DNA from: Opitutus terrae PB90-1
GTDB lineage: Bacteria > Verrucomicrobiota > Verrucomicrobiia > Opitutales > Opitutaceae
Length of the DNA: 64,000 nucleotides
NCBI RefSeq assembly: GCF_000019965.1
Contig: NC_010571.1
Location: 2,489,001-2,553,000, forward strand
Direction of reading: 5' to 3'
Position numbers and translations under genes: made by a program
Notes under the pieces: model-generated
What the model saw: only the letters and a program-made list of their open reading frames with translations
What the model was told of the DNA's origin: nothing
Databases searched by the model: none
In this document: positions 53,780-63,600 of the stretch, one piece after another
Numbering within the stretch: position 1 is the first letter of the stretch
Layout of the letters: each line of letters begins with the position of its first letter

Positions 53780-56158
53780 ATGAACGAATTTCGCATCACG
53801 ACAGACGACCCCCGGCTCACCGCTTACGCGCTGGGCGAACTCGAGGGAGAGGAACAGCAGCAGATCGACGCGGCAGTGCGGGCGGATCCGGCGCTGCAGG
53901 CGGAAGTGGCGGCGATTCGCGCGCTGGCCGGACACATGAACGAAGCGCTCGCGGCGGAGGCGTTGCCCGAGGTGGCGGAACAGCCTTCGCGCTTGCAGAC
54001 GGCTGCGATCATTCCCGGCCCCCCAGATCAGCTCGATGGCGGACGTTCGAGTGGGGAGCAAGCGAAGCAGCTGGGCACGCTGCTGCGGTTTTCGCGCTGG
54101 TATTTGGTCGGCGGCGGATTGGCGGCGGCGTGCCTGGTGCTGGTGTTGGCGCTGCACTCCGTGCCGCACGACACTGGCGTCGCGGCGCCTGTCGCGAAAC
54201 AACTTCAGGCCGCGGCCGATAGCGCGCTGACTGCAACGACATCCTTGACGGGACCGATGGCGCAGAAGCGTCGGGTGGAGGAACCGATCAATCTGCCGAT
54301 TTCCCCGCAGCAGGCGCCAGCGGATTTGGAGGCGTTCGCGGTGGTCGCAACGCCGCCCGCGCCGCCGGTTGCCGGTCAGCCGCTGCTGAAGCAAGTCGAG
54401 CGGCAGCCGAATCTGTCCAAAACGTCGAGTTTCGCTGCGCCGGAATCGACCGCCTTCGGTGCGCTTGCTCGCGCCGAACTGCGGGAGACGCAGCGGCAGG
54501 TCCGTCAAGCTCGCGCGCAAAAAAAAGATGCGGCGATGCAAGCGCTTCTGGTGGCGAACGAGGAGCCGGCGGCCTTGAGCTCGTTCCCGGGGCAGGCACC
54601 CGCGATGGACGGATATATTGCGAGCACAACCTTCGCCGGCATCGGCACGCGGGTGCGGGGGGATCATCGCCAGGCGATGAACACCGAGGCGTATCGTTTT
54701 CTGCGCGAGAGCGACTTCCTCTCCGCCCGCGAGCATCCGCTGTCGACGTTCGCAGCGGATGTCGACACGGCGAGCTACGCGAATGTGCGGCGGTTCCTGC
54801 GCGAAGGTCGGCTGCCGCCGGCGGACGCGGTGCGAATCGAGGAACTGGTGAACTATTTTCCGTATCGCTATGCGGCGCCGGGCAGAGTCCGCGACGAGGG
54901 CGTCGCGGCTCCAGGGGAGGCCCCCTTCGCGGCGGCGTTGGAGGTGGCAGCGGCGCCATGGGCGGCGCAGCACCGGCTGGTGCGGATTGGGCTGAAGGCG
55001 AAAGACGCGGCCGTGAGCGGGCGCGCGGCGGCGAATTTGGTGTTCCTGCTCGACGTGTCCGGTTCGATGGACCAGCCGAACAAGCTGCGGCTCGTGCAGG
55101 AATCGATGCGGCTGTTGCTCGGCCGGCTGCAGCCGGAGGATCGCGTCGCGATCGTGACCTACGCGGGAAATAGCGGGCTGGCGCTGCCGTCGACGCCGGT
55201 GGCGCGGCAGCGCGAAATCCTCGACGCGATCGACGAACTGAGAGCGGGCGGCTCGACCAACGGCGCGATGGGGCTCCAACTCGCCTACGACATCGCGAAG
55301 GCGAACTTCGTGGCGAACGGCGTGAACCGCGTGATCCTGTGCACCGACGGCGATTTCAATGTCGGCGTGACCAGCGAAGGCGAACTGGTGCGGCTGATCG
55401 AGGAGAAGGCGAAGTCCGGCGTGTTCCTGACCGTACTCGGCTTCGGCATGGGCAACCTCAAGGATGCGATGCTGCAGCAGATCGCCGACCGCGGAAACGG
55501 GAGCTATGGCTACATCGACACGCGGCGCGAAGCCGAGAAGCTGCTCGTGCAGCAGGTGAGCGGCACGCTCCTGACGGTGGCGAAGGACGTGAAGCTGCAG
55601 GTGGAATTCAACCCGGCGAAGGTGGCGCGCTACCGGCTGATCGGCTACGAGAAGCGGCTGCTCAACCAGGAGGACTTCGCCAACGACAAGATTGACGCGG
55701 GCGAGATCGGCGCGGGGCACACGGTGACGGCGCTGTATGAAATCATCCCGGTTGGCGCGAAGGACGCGGAGGTCACGGAAGAAACCGAGCCGGAGGATCG
55801 ACGCTACACCTACTCCAGCGCGGCGCCGTCCGCCGTGGAGAAGCGCACGCTGGCGCACGCGGACGAGCTGTTGACACTCAAAGTGCGCTACAAGCAGCCG
55901 ACGGCCCTGCTCAGCACCCGGCTCGAGTTTCCGCTGAAGGACGACGGAGGGAACTTTGCCCAGGCGAGCGAAGATTTCCGGTTTGCGAGTGCGGTGGCCG
56001 CGTTCGGGATGATCTTGCGCGACTCACCGTACAAAGGTGTGGCGACGCTCGACGACGTGATCGCGTGGGCCAATGCGGCCACGAGTGATGACCCCGGCGG
56101 CTACCGCGCGGAGTTCGTCGAACTGGTGAAACAGGCGAGGCTGCTCACGCAGCGGTAG
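53780..56158 (+). CDS. Membrane protein with anti-sigma-like N-terminus and von Willebrand A domain (YfbK-like)
   Basis: A 792-residue protein. Residues 1-65 (DPRLTAYALGELEGEEQQQI) look like the cytoplasmic part of anti-sigma factors but lack the zinc HxxxCxxC motif. One membrane helix (~105-128, WYLVGGGLAAACLVLVLAL) follows. A disordered Ala/Pro-rich segment leads to the YfbK-type region (FLSAREHPLSTFAADVDTAS, then RIEELVNYFPY) and a VWA domain with the metal site LLDVSGSMD (~419-428). The C-terminus carries the domain usual for YfbK proteins. The layout suggests that an extracytoplasmic VWA sensor controls the sigma factor encoded just upstream. This is inferred from the fusion and operon, not shown. 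Confidence 0.88.
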   Translation: MNEFRITTDDPRLTAYALGELEGEEQQQIDAAVRADPALQAEVAAIRALAGHMNEALAAEALPEVAEQPSRLQTAAIIPGPPDQLDGGRSSGEQAKQLGTLLRFSRWYLVGGGLAAACLVLVLALHSVPHDTGVAAPVAKQLQAAADSALTATTSLTGPMAQKRRVEEPINLPISPQQAPADLEAFAVVATPPAPPVAGQPLLKQVERQPNLSKTSSFAAPESTAFGALARAELRETQRQVRQARAQKKDAAMQALLVANEEPAALSSFPGQAPAMDGYIASTTFAGIGTRVRGDHRQAMNTEAYRFLRESDFLSAREHPLSTFAADVDTASYANVRRFLREGRLPPADAVRIEELVNYFPYRYAAPGRVRDEGVAAPGEAPFAAALEVAAAPWAAQHRLVRIGLKAKDAAVSGRAAANLVFLLDVSGSMDQPNKLRLVQESMRLLLGRLQPEDRVAIVTYAGNSGLALPSTPVARQREILDAIDELRAGGSTNGAMGLQLAYDIAKANFVANGVNRVILCTDGDFNVGVTSEGELVRLIEEKAKSGVFLTVLGFGMGNLKDAMLQQIADRGNGSYGYIDTRREAEKLLVQQVSGTLLTVAKDVKLQVEFNPAKVARYRLIGYEKRLLNQEDFANDKIDAGEIGAGHTVTALYEIIPVGAKDAEVTEETEPEDRRYTYSSAAPSAVEKRTLAHADELLTLKVRYKQPTALLSTRLEFPLKDDGGNFAQASEDFRFASAVAAFGMILRDSPYKGVATLDDVIAWANAATSDDPGGYRAEFVELVKQARLLTQR

Positions 56159-56183
56159 GCGCGAAGCCGTCCTGAAAAACAGA

Positions 56184-56208
56184 GGGCGCAGCAAGTCTGC
56201 GCCCCTAC
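56184..56208. repeat. Inverse copy of the dispersed hairpin at 39868
   Basis: The stem gggcgcag/ctgcgccc has the loop caagt. The 25 bases are the exact reverse complement of 39868-39892. It stands between two convergent genes and may end both transcripts. Confidence 0.8.
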
Positions 56209-56235
56209 AGGAACACGGGGAACGAACGGAGAAGG

Positions 56236-56448
56236 TCAGGCTTTCTTCTCTTCGGTCGCTTTCTTCTCGGCGCCGTCCTGCTTGCAGCAGGGCTTGTCGC
56301 ACTTGTCGCTGGCCTTCTTTTCTTCGCAGCAGGCTTTGTCAGCCTTCTCGCAGCAGGCCTTGTCCGGAGTATCGGATTTTTTCTCGTCCGCGGCGAACGC
56401 GAACGTGGTGGCGGCGAACAGGGCGAGGGGCAGGAGGAATTTCTTCAT
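56236..56448 (-). CDS. Small secreted Cys/Lys-rich peptide
   Basis: A 70-residue product. ATG 56448 opens a clear signal peptide (MKKFLLPLALFAATTFAFA, cleavage before ADEKK). The mature ~51 residues contain three CC pairs and a single Cys set in lysine/glutamate-rich spacers (KACCEKADKACCEEKK, then KCDKPCCKQD). The pattern suggests metal binding or a disulfide-rich envelope peptide; no family is recognised. The frame extends upstream but without signal character. It is convergent with the VWA gene across the dispersed hairpin. Confidence 0.75.
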   Translation of the reverse strand: MKKFLLPLALFAATTFAFAADEKKSDTPDKACCEKADKACCEEKKASDKCDKPCCKQDGAEKKATEEKKA

Positions 56449-56591
56449 GAGGAAGTTGGAGCGGCGGAGGCAAGCGGGTGGAGCGAAACGACGCAAGGCT
56501 GCAGCTGAAGCACGGCGGGCGCATCTCACTTTCTGCCCGCCCATGTCGAAAAAATGATGCGTCGCTGGGGGCTTTGCTGAGCAAAGACGTG

Positions 56592-56624
56592 GCGGAGGTC
56601 GGGAGACCCCGCCCTACAAACTTC
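56592..56624 (-). repeat. GC-rich palindrome downstream of the oxidoreductase gene
   Basis: The words ggcgg-ggtc and gacc-ccgcc form a bulged stem ending in the word gccctac that also occurs in the hairpin at 60456. It lies just after the oxidoreductase stop on its transcript and may be a transcript-end or repeat element. Confidence 0.4.
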
Positions 56625-56638
56625 GACGTGCAGTCGGG

Positions 56639-57814
56639 CTACGTCAGCCAGCGGGCTTCGGCCTGCGCGCGCAGGCAGAGCTCGGCGGCCTTGAACGCGT
56701 GCGCCTGCGTCATCGCCTTCTCGGTGCGGTTGAGGCAGTCGAGGATCAGCTCGCCGAAAAACCGGAAGCCCACCTGGCCGGCGACGTGCAGGTGCTGCTC
56801 GCCCTTTTCGTCGACCACGTAGACGTGATCGCCGGTTTTCTCGCGGCCGACCTCGATGTATTTGCGCAGCTCGATGTAGCCCTTCGTGCCAAGAATGATC
56901 GTGCGGCCATCGCCCCACACGCCGAGCCCCGCCGGCGTGAACCAGTCGACCCGGATGAAGTTGGTCGTGGCGTTGTCGCCGATCAACGACGCCTCGCCGA
57001 AGTCCTCGAAGGTGGGATATTCCTTGTGGGCGTAGTTCGCGATCGCGGCGTGGACCACGTTGGCGTCCTTCGCGCCGGTGTAAGTGAGAAATTGTTCGAA
57101 CTGGTGGCTGCCGATGTCGCAGAGGATGCCGCCAAATTTTTCGCGCTCGAAGAACCAGGCGGGCCGCGAGGGCGCGTTGAGCCGGTGGGGCCCGAGTCCG
57201 ATCACCTGCAGCACGCGACCGATCGCGCCTTGCTGCACCAGATCGGTGGCGAACATCGCGGATTCGTTGTGAATCCGCTCGCTGTAATAGACCATGTATT
57301 TGCGGCCGGTGCGCGCGACCACCGCCTTCGCCTGTTCGAGCTGGTCCAGCGTGGTGAACGGCGCCTTGTCGGTGAAGTAATCCTTGCCGGCTTCCATCAC
57401 GCGGCAGCCGAGCGGGCCGCGTTCGGACGTCACCGCGGCGGAGGCGACGAGCTGCACGGCGGGATCGGCGAGGATCTCATCGAGCGAACGCGCGACCTTC
57501 GCGTCGGGAAAACGCTCGTGCAACGCGGCGACCTTCTTGGCGTCGGGATCGTAGATCCATTTCAGCTGGGCACCCGCTTCGGTGAGCCCGTTGCACTGGC
57601 CGTGAATGTGGCCGTGGTCGAGGTGCGCGGCGGCGAAAATGAACTCGCCCGGCTTGACGACCGGGCGGGGCTTGCCCTGCGGAGCGTAGTTCATCCCGTC
57701 CGCGGCTTTGTTGGCGCTGGCAGCGGGCGCGGTGGCGGCAGAGGCGACGCGAGGAAGCATGGCAGAGGCGGCCACCGCGGCCGCGGTTTGGGAGATGAAG
57801 GCACGACGGTTCAT
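56639..57814 (-). CDS. Tat-exported Gfo/Idh/MocA-family oxidoreductase
   Basis: A 391-residue NAD(P)-dependent sugar-type dehydrogenase. ATG 57814 is chosen because it opens a twin-arginine signal (MNRRAFISQTAAAVAASAML), so the enzyme should be folded in the cytoplasm and exported. The N-terminal nucleotide-binding half runs to ~180 and contains the conserved proline-region analogue DYFTDKAPFTT and YYSERIHN. The second half carries GGILCDIGSHQFEQFL, the usual family segment with the catalytic-site histidine. Its substrate is unknown. Such Tat-exported members are frequent in Verrucomicrobia and Planctomycetes and are usually tied to carbohydrate breakdown. A longer reading from 57898 would bury the Tat motif. 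Confidence 0.9.
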   Translation of the reverse strand: MNRRAFISQTAAAVAASAMLPRVASAATAPAASANKAADGMNYAPQGKPRPVVKPGEFIFAAAHLDHGHIHGQCNGLTEAGAQLKWIYDPDAKKVAALHERFPDAKVARSLDEILADPAVQLVASAAVTSERGPLGCRVMEAGKDYFTDKAPFTTLDQLEQAKAVVARTGRKYMVYYSERIHNESAMFATDLVQQGAIGRVLQVIGLGPHRLNAPSRPAWFFEREKFGGILCDIGSHQFEQFLTYTGAKDANVVHAAIANYAHKEYPTFEDFGEASLIGDNATTNFIRVDWFTPAGLGVWGDGRTIILGTKGYIELRKYIEVGREKTGDHVYVVDEKGEQHLHVAGQVGFRFFGELILDCLNRTEKAMTQAHAFKAAELCLRAQAEARWLT

Positions 57815-58044
57815 GGGCGAAGGGGTGGCGTCAGCGAAGGGAAGAACAACAGGAAGGCAATGCCGGGCCGGTGCCAGCGAGACGGACTCCGCGGCCAAAG
57901 GTGACGTTGGCGTCGCCGGATGACGCGAGCGCGGGGGGCGTAGCGGAGCGGTTCACCGACGACGCGGCGGGGGAGCGGGCTCCGAAAAAGCTGCGGCGCG
58001 GGTCGAGCCCGCACCGCACTGTGCTGCCGGCGGAGGAGCGCGTC

Positions 58045-58638
58045 TTATCTCTTCTTCTTCGCCTGGGCGGCGGCGGCCATCTCGGACATTTGAGCCTGCA
58101 TCGATTGCAGCTTGCTCTGGAGATCAGAGACCTGCGCGCGGGCTTCCGCGAGTTGCTTCTCGGCTTCCGCGGTGCCGGAGCGGGCCTGTTCCCACTGCTG
58201 CTGCAGGCGCTCGCTGGCGGCGACGGCTTCGTCGGCCTTGCTTTGCAGGCGGGTCGAGCCGGAAACGGCTTCGGCCAGCTGGCGTTCGAGATCCGAGGAA
58301 CGCGACACGGCACGATCGAGCTTGGCCTTCAACTCGCTGGCGCCGGTCTTGGTCTCTTCGAGCTGGCTCTGGACGACGCCCGTTTTCGAGTTGGCGTCCT
58401 GGATCTGGCGGTCGAGGGCGGCCGATTTGTCCTGGGCTTCCTCGAGCTGCTGCTGCAGTTGAGCGACTTTGGCCTTGGATTCGTTCAACGCCGTCGAGGT
58501 CTGGCTCAGCCGCGTGTTGGTGTGGCTCAGCCGGGAGGCGAGGAAGATCAAGCCGATCGCGAGGACGACGATCAGGATGATGCCCACCAGCTTGGTGGTG
58601 GATTTCTTCGGGGAGTTCGAGGGAGTTGTATCATTCAT
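58045..58638 (-). CDS. Membrane-anchored coiled-coil protein
   Basis: A 197-residue protein. A short cytoplasmic N-terminus (MNDTTPSNSPKKSTTK) is followed by one membrane helix (LVGIILIVVLAIGLIFLA, ~17-34), then an almost unbroken coiled coil (~40-185) rich in Gln, Glu, Ala and Lys, ending in AQAKKKR. No catalytic domain is present. It probably projects into the periplasm as a spacer or scaffold. The specific role is unknown, and similarity to other coiled coils would be compositional. Confidence 0.8.
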   Translation of the reverse strand: MNDTTPSNSPKKSTTKLVGIILIVVLAIGLIFLASRLSHTNTRLSQTSTALNESKAKVAQLQQQLEEAQDKSAALDRQIQDANSKTGVVQSQLEETKTGASELKAKLDRAVSRSSDLERQLAEAVSGSTRLQSKADEAVAASERLQQQWEQARSGTAEAEKQLAEARAQVSDLQSKLQSMQAQMSEMAAAAQAKKKR

Positions 58639-58770
58639 GGCGAGGCGAAGTTAATCGTGATTGAGGGTGAAAGGTATAGGGCGGAACCTTGGCCGCGGGT
58701 CGGCGGAAATTTGAGGCAGGGTAGGGCGGCGCCAGTTAGCTGGCGACCGTGGAGCAGCATTGCGCTGCGC

Positions 58771-59823
58771 TCAAGCCGGAACTCCGGGCCGAACGGTGGT
58801 GCCCTCGCGCCAGGTGCCGGGCACGTGGACACACGACGGCACCTCGGGCGAGCCACGCTGATTGCGGTGGAGCTGCCCGATGAGAAGATCGATGGCTGCG
58901 GCGCCGACACGCGGGGCCTGCTCGTCGATGCCGGCGGTGCCGGCCGGGGCCGAGCCGGCCTCCAGCGCCACGAGCGCGAGTTCGTCGGGCACGCGGGCGT
59001 TCTGTTGCACGAGCGGCACGAAACAAGCGGCGTCGGTGACGATCAGGGCGTCCGGTCGCTCGCGCTCCTTCCAAGCCCGGAACAGCTCGGCGGTGAGCGA
59101 GGTGGCGACGTCGACGGAGAGGGGCTCGACGCGGTCGTGTGGCGGTCGCGTGTAGCTGCGCGCGAGGAAGCCGCCGAGATACGTGAGCGCGCTGCGCTGA
59201 CTTTGCTCGGTCGTGTGCACGAAGCCGATCCGTTGGTAGCCGCGGGCCGCCAGCGTGTCCCACGCCAGCAGCATGTTTTGGAAATGGTGGAAGCTCGAGC
59301 GCGAGAGCCGCGGATTCAGGACCGACCAGCCGATGGTCACCACCGCGAAATCGTCCCACGCGTCGAAGCGGCTCGGCTTGGTGCACGCCACCGGCGCGAG
59401 GATCACGCCGGGAATGCCGCGGGCGCGCAGAATCGCCGCGAGGCGCGCGGGCGAGAGGCCGGCATCGGCCAATTGGAAGTGCTGCACGAGAAAACCGTGC
59501 CGATCCGCCTGCGCGGCGATCCCGGCGTGAATCGAATCGAGCAGCGGCCGGCGATACCATTCGATCGGCCCCGAGTCCTCGCTGATCACCGCGAGCGCGG
59601 TGTCGTGTTTCACGGGATGCGCGGCGTGGACGTTCGCCATGAGCGCCGAGACCAGCGGATTGGCGCGATAGCCGAGCTGCAACGCGGCATCCTGCACGCG
59701 GCGGCGCGTCGCCGGCGCGATGTCCGGGTGGTCGCGCAGCGCCATCGAAACCGTCGAGCGCGCGAGTCGCAGGTGTCGCGCAAGGTCCGCCATCATAACG
59801 GGACGATCTGCGGAAGTGGTCAT
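58771..59823 (-). CDS. LacI-family transcriptional regulator
   Basis: A 350-residue regulator. ATG 59823 is chosen so that the helix-turn-helix (MADLARHLRLARSTVSMALRD followed by HPDIAPATRRRVQDAA) starts at residue ~14, the normal place. The hinge and sugar-binding core follow (LGYRANPLVSALMANVHAAH, ALAVISED, then GYQRIGFVHTT and DALIVTDAACFVP). It is divergent from the TonB-dependent receptor gene, separated by 849 bases that carry three identical 12-mers. A role in controlling that receptor, in response to a carbohydrate, is likely by position but not shown. The upstream in-frame extension to 60078 has no family similarity. Confidence 0.9.
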   Translation of the reverse strand: MTTSADRPVMMADLARHLRLARSTVSMALRDHPDIAPATRRRVQDAALQLGYRANPLVSALMANVHAAHPVKHDTALAVISEDSGPIEWYRRPLLDSIHAGIAAQADRHGFLVQHFQLADAGLSPARLAAILRARGIPGVILAPVACTKPSRFDAWDDFAVVTIGWSVLNPRLSRSSFHHFQNMLLAWDTLAARGYQRIGFVHTTEQSQRSALTYLGGFLARSYTRPPHDRVEPLSVDVATSLTAELFRAWKERERPDALIVTDAACFVPLVQQNARVPDELALVALEAGSAPAGTAGIDEQAPRVGAAAIDLLIGQLHRNQRGSPEVPSCVHVPGTWREGTTVRPGVPA

Positions 59824-59957
59824 CAGACCGGAAGCGAGGAGTGGAGCGGGGACACGACGTGGTGACGGCTTGTCCGCTTGGCGGCTGGTGGGTGGGGAGT
59901 CATCGCGGTTGAGCGTCGCACGACATAACACCGCGGCGGGCCGAACTACGTCCGATC

Positions 59958-59969
59958 TGAACGGTGTCA
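59958..59969. promoter_or_regulatory. Candidate operator, copy 1 (tgaacggtgtca)
   Basis: The 12-mer lies 135 bases upstream of the LacI gene start. Its outer three bases are symmetric (TGA/TCA), as in dimer sites, but the centre is not. Confidence 0.4.
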
Positions 59970-60260
59970 AATCGAGCCGCCGCGGTGAGGGTCTGCGCGG
60001 AAAATTGCGAGCGTTGGCCCGCCTCGCCGAGTGCCGCCAGCGAGCGTTCGCGCAGCAGCGAAGAAGCCACGGACGCACGGAACACGCGCGGGAGGCTGCG
60101 GAGTAAATTCAGGAGGACAGCGGGATTTCTGCGGGTGGCGGACGCGTTCGACCAGCGGTCGTTTCCTTCGGTGTCCGGTGAATCGCGGCCAAGGCGCGGC
60201 AGAGTTCAACTTGAGGCAGATACAGCGGGCACCCACGTGACACGTGCCGCCGTGAAATCC

Positions 60261-60272
60261 TGAACGGTGTCA
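60261..60272. promoter_or_regulatory. Candidate operator, copy 2 (tgaacggtgtca)
   Basis: Identical 12-mer in the same orientation, 303 bases from copy 1, near the middle of the gap. Confidence 0.4.
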
Positions 60273-60455
60273 GCTGCGTCGCCCTCGCGTGATGCGTGCG
60301 GGTGGCATGAGCTGGCCGCGGTGTATGGAGCTGCCGTTTGGTGTCTGTCTCGGCGGCTCGTCAGGTAGCTAGCGGCCAGCGGGGGTAAACGCTGGCCGCA
60401 CTGCTTGGGCGTCACGATATTCCGGGTTGGCGCGGGCGCAGCGTGGTAGGGTCAC

Positions 60456-60475
60456 GGGCGTCGCAAGCGACGCCC
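60456..60475. repeat. Hairpin with 9-bp perfect stem
   Basis: gggcgtcgc and gcgacgccc enclose two bases; outer words gtagg and ctac continue the symmetry. It resembles other short chromosomal palindromes in this window that end in gccctac. Confidence 0.7.
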
Positions 60476-60530
60476 TACGAAACGGACTGCAAACCCGGAA
60501 GAGTTTTCTTCGTCACCTCGTTGCGGGATT

Positions 60531-60542
60531 TGAACGGTGTCA
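60531..60542. promoter_or_regulatory. Candidate operator, copy 3 (tgaacggtgtca)
   Basis: Identical 12-mer, 131 bases before the receptor start, a position compatible with repression of that gene. Confidence 0.45.
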
Positions 60543-60672
60543 GGGTGCGCGTCGCTGTCATTGCCCCGTTGGCGGGGTTCAACTCCGGCAGGCGGTTATC
60601 CACGCGGACGCCTGAGAGTGACCGCGTCGCGTTGGGCACGCCGCCGCAATACCTGAAACGAGTCTGAACTCA

Positions 60673-63600
60673 ATGAACGGATACCAAGCAGTCCGAATTC
60701 CCCTCGCCGCCGTCGCGGCGATGATGGCAGCTACCGCTTCGTGGGGCCAAGTGGCGCCCGGAGCGACCCCGGAGTCTCCTCCGGATGACGAGGTGATTGT
60801 CCTTTCACCTTTCGAAGTCTCGGCCGAAGCCCAGAGCGGCTACGCGGCGGCGACGACGCTCGCGGGCAACCGCCTGAACACCGACCTGCGCGACATTGGC
60901 AACGCGGTGAGTGTGATCACGAGCCAGTTTCTGCAGGATGTCGGAGCGACGAACAACGAGACGTTGCTCCAATACACCACCGGCACGGAAGTGGGCGCGG
61001 CGTATGGCAACTTCGCCGGGCTCGGCGACGGGGCGAACCTGGACGAAAGCGGCGGTGGCGGCACCGCGACGCGGTTCATCAACCCGAGCTCCAACACCCG
61101 CGTGCGCGGGCTGACGTCGGCGGACAACACCCGCGATTTCTTCATCACGGACATCCCGTGGGAGGGCTACAATGTCGATCGCGTGGACATGCAGCGTGGC
61201 GCCAACAGCATCCTGTTCGGCCAGGGCAGTCCCGCCGGCATCATCAATACCGCTTCGAAGCAAGCGGGGTTCAAGGACTCGAACCAGGTAACCGCGCGCT
61301 ATGGCAGCTTCGGCAGCACGCGGGGCACGATTGATATCAACCGCGTGCTGATCAAGGGCGAGTTGGCGATCCGGTTCTCGGCGCTGTACAATGACGAGAA
61401 GTTCAAGCAGGAGCCGGCGTTCTCCCGCGACCGGCGTCTTTATGGGGCGCTGCGCTGGGAGCCGGCGTTCCTGAAGCGCGGCGGGGCGCGCACGATTCTG
61501 AAGGCCAATTACGAGGTGGGAAACGTCCGCAGCAATCGTCCGCGCGTGGTCCCGCCGATCGACAACATCACGCCGTGGTTCTACACCGGCACCTATGCCG
61601 GTCGCAATGCGACGAACGCCGACACCACCTACGCGGGCCTGAACCGCGAGACGTTCATTCCGTCGCAGCTGCAGGACGACAACACCGGCCGGCCGAACCA
61701 TGGCCAAATGCGCGCGACGTGGAACTTCGCACCGGTGAGCGGCAATCCCAATCCCTATTTCCAGCCCTGGCTGGGCAATTTCGGGCAGCAGTTCGGCGGA
61801 CCGCTGGCTTTCTTCGACGCGACCAGCAATGCGCCCGCCAGCTACCGGGTGTACGAGCCGACGTTCAACTTCGGCCTCAACTCGGCCGGCGCGATCGACC
61901 GCTCGGTCGGAGGCATGCCGTATCAACGGCCGACCAGCATTGCCCCGTATGACCAGTTTGCGCGCCAGGCGCGGCTGCCGTTCTACGAGTTTGGCATCTA
62001 CAAGCAACGTTCGCTGACGGACGCGACGGTGTTCGACTTCTACAACAACCTGCTCGACGGCCCGAACAAACGGGAGTGGCAGGATTTCAGGCACTACACG
62101 ATCAGTCTGGCGCAGACGTTCTTTGATGACCGCCTCGGCTTCGATATCTCGTACAACAAGGAGGACTACAAGAACGGCCAGCTCAGCCTGCTCTCCGCCG
62201 GACGCCAGGCGATCTACATCGATATCAACCGCGTCTATGGTGACGGTACGCCGGCGGGGCGAGACGGAGAGCCGTTCGCCGACGGTACGCCGAATCCCAA
62301 CGTCGGCCGGGCGTTTGTCTCGGACGACGGACAGGGCGGCAACAATTCCTATCACAGCACTTGGGAGAACGCCCGGTTGACGGCATTTGCGACGCATGAC
62401 TTCACCCGTGGCGGCAACCGCAACTGGGTGACGCGCGCCCTCGGCCAGCACACCCTCACGGCGCTGCTCGGGAAGGATCGGCAGACTACGGACAACCGCG
62501 GGTGGATCCAGTACGCGACCGACGACGTGTATCGCGAGTTCGTGAATCTCCCGGATGTGAACGCGAAGTTCAACAACGGCGCCTTCGTGCCGAGCACGGT
62601 GATTTATCTCGGGCCGTCGCTGATAAGTCGCAATTCCGCCTCCGGTGCTTTCCTGCCGCGCCCGCAGAACATCTCCACGCCGAGATCCGGCACGGTGCGC
62701 ACCTTCGACTCGCATTGGAATCGTTCCACTGTTCCCGGGAACGCGAACTACGTCGATCCGGCGGCGGCGTGGAACAACGAATACTACACCCCGAACAATC
62801 TGAGGGACGGTACCCCGGTGGGAGCCTACGTGTCGACGCAGTCGGAGAATCCGGGGAACTATGTCGGCTGGCGCGACGTGCCGATGCGGCTCTATCAGTC
62901 GGAGCAAGGCTACCGCGATTATCTGACGACGGCGGCCCGACTCACGAAGTCGACGGTCAGCTCAAAAGTGGCCGTGTGGCAGGCGAAATTCTGGGATAAT
63001 GCACTCGTCGGCACCTACGGCGTGCGCAAAGACGTCGCGAAGTCGTGGCAGCACTCGCAGGATCTCAACAGCGCCTCGAGCGACCGGTACGGACACCTGA
63101 ACCTCGGTTCGGATGTCTACCGGCTCAATGATGACTACGATACCCGGCTGGACATCACGTCACGCAGCTGGAGCGCCGTGGCCCACCTGACCCAGTTCAT
63201 CGGCGACCGCTCGCCCGTGCGCGTGAGCCTGTATTACAGCAAGTCGGAGAACTTCCAACCGGCGGCCAATCGCGTCGACGTCTACGGTGTGGCGATCGGT
63301 GCGCCCTCCGGCGAGACGACCGACAAGGGCATCCTGCTGGAAACGCGCGACGGCAAATATTCGTTCAAGATCAACAAGTATGAAACCAAGTCGCTCAACC
63401 AAACCAGCACGTCGCTCACCAACACCTGGTTCATCGGCGCTTCGCAGGTGTGGTCCGGCAACTGGGTGAACATCTTCGAATACGACATCCGGGATGGGAA
63501 TAACATCACCGGTCGCGATGCGAATCCGAGTCCGACCAACACCCGTTACAACTACGGTCAGGCTCCGGGCGAGACGCTGGAGGACGCGCAGGCGCGCGAA

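Larger units (their letters stand above)
59824..60672. other. 849-base gene-free region between LacI regulator and TonB receptor
   Basis: I see no credible gene on either strand. It holds three copies of tgaacggtgtca (59958, 60261, 60531) and a strong hairpin at 60456-60475. It must contain both divergent promoters and may include a long leader for the receptor transcript. A small RNA cannot be excluded. Confidence 0.6.

Noticed and set aside
60805-62907. Minus-strand open frame of 700 codons within the receptor region
   Set aside because: The plus strand encodes an unmistakable TonB receptor here.
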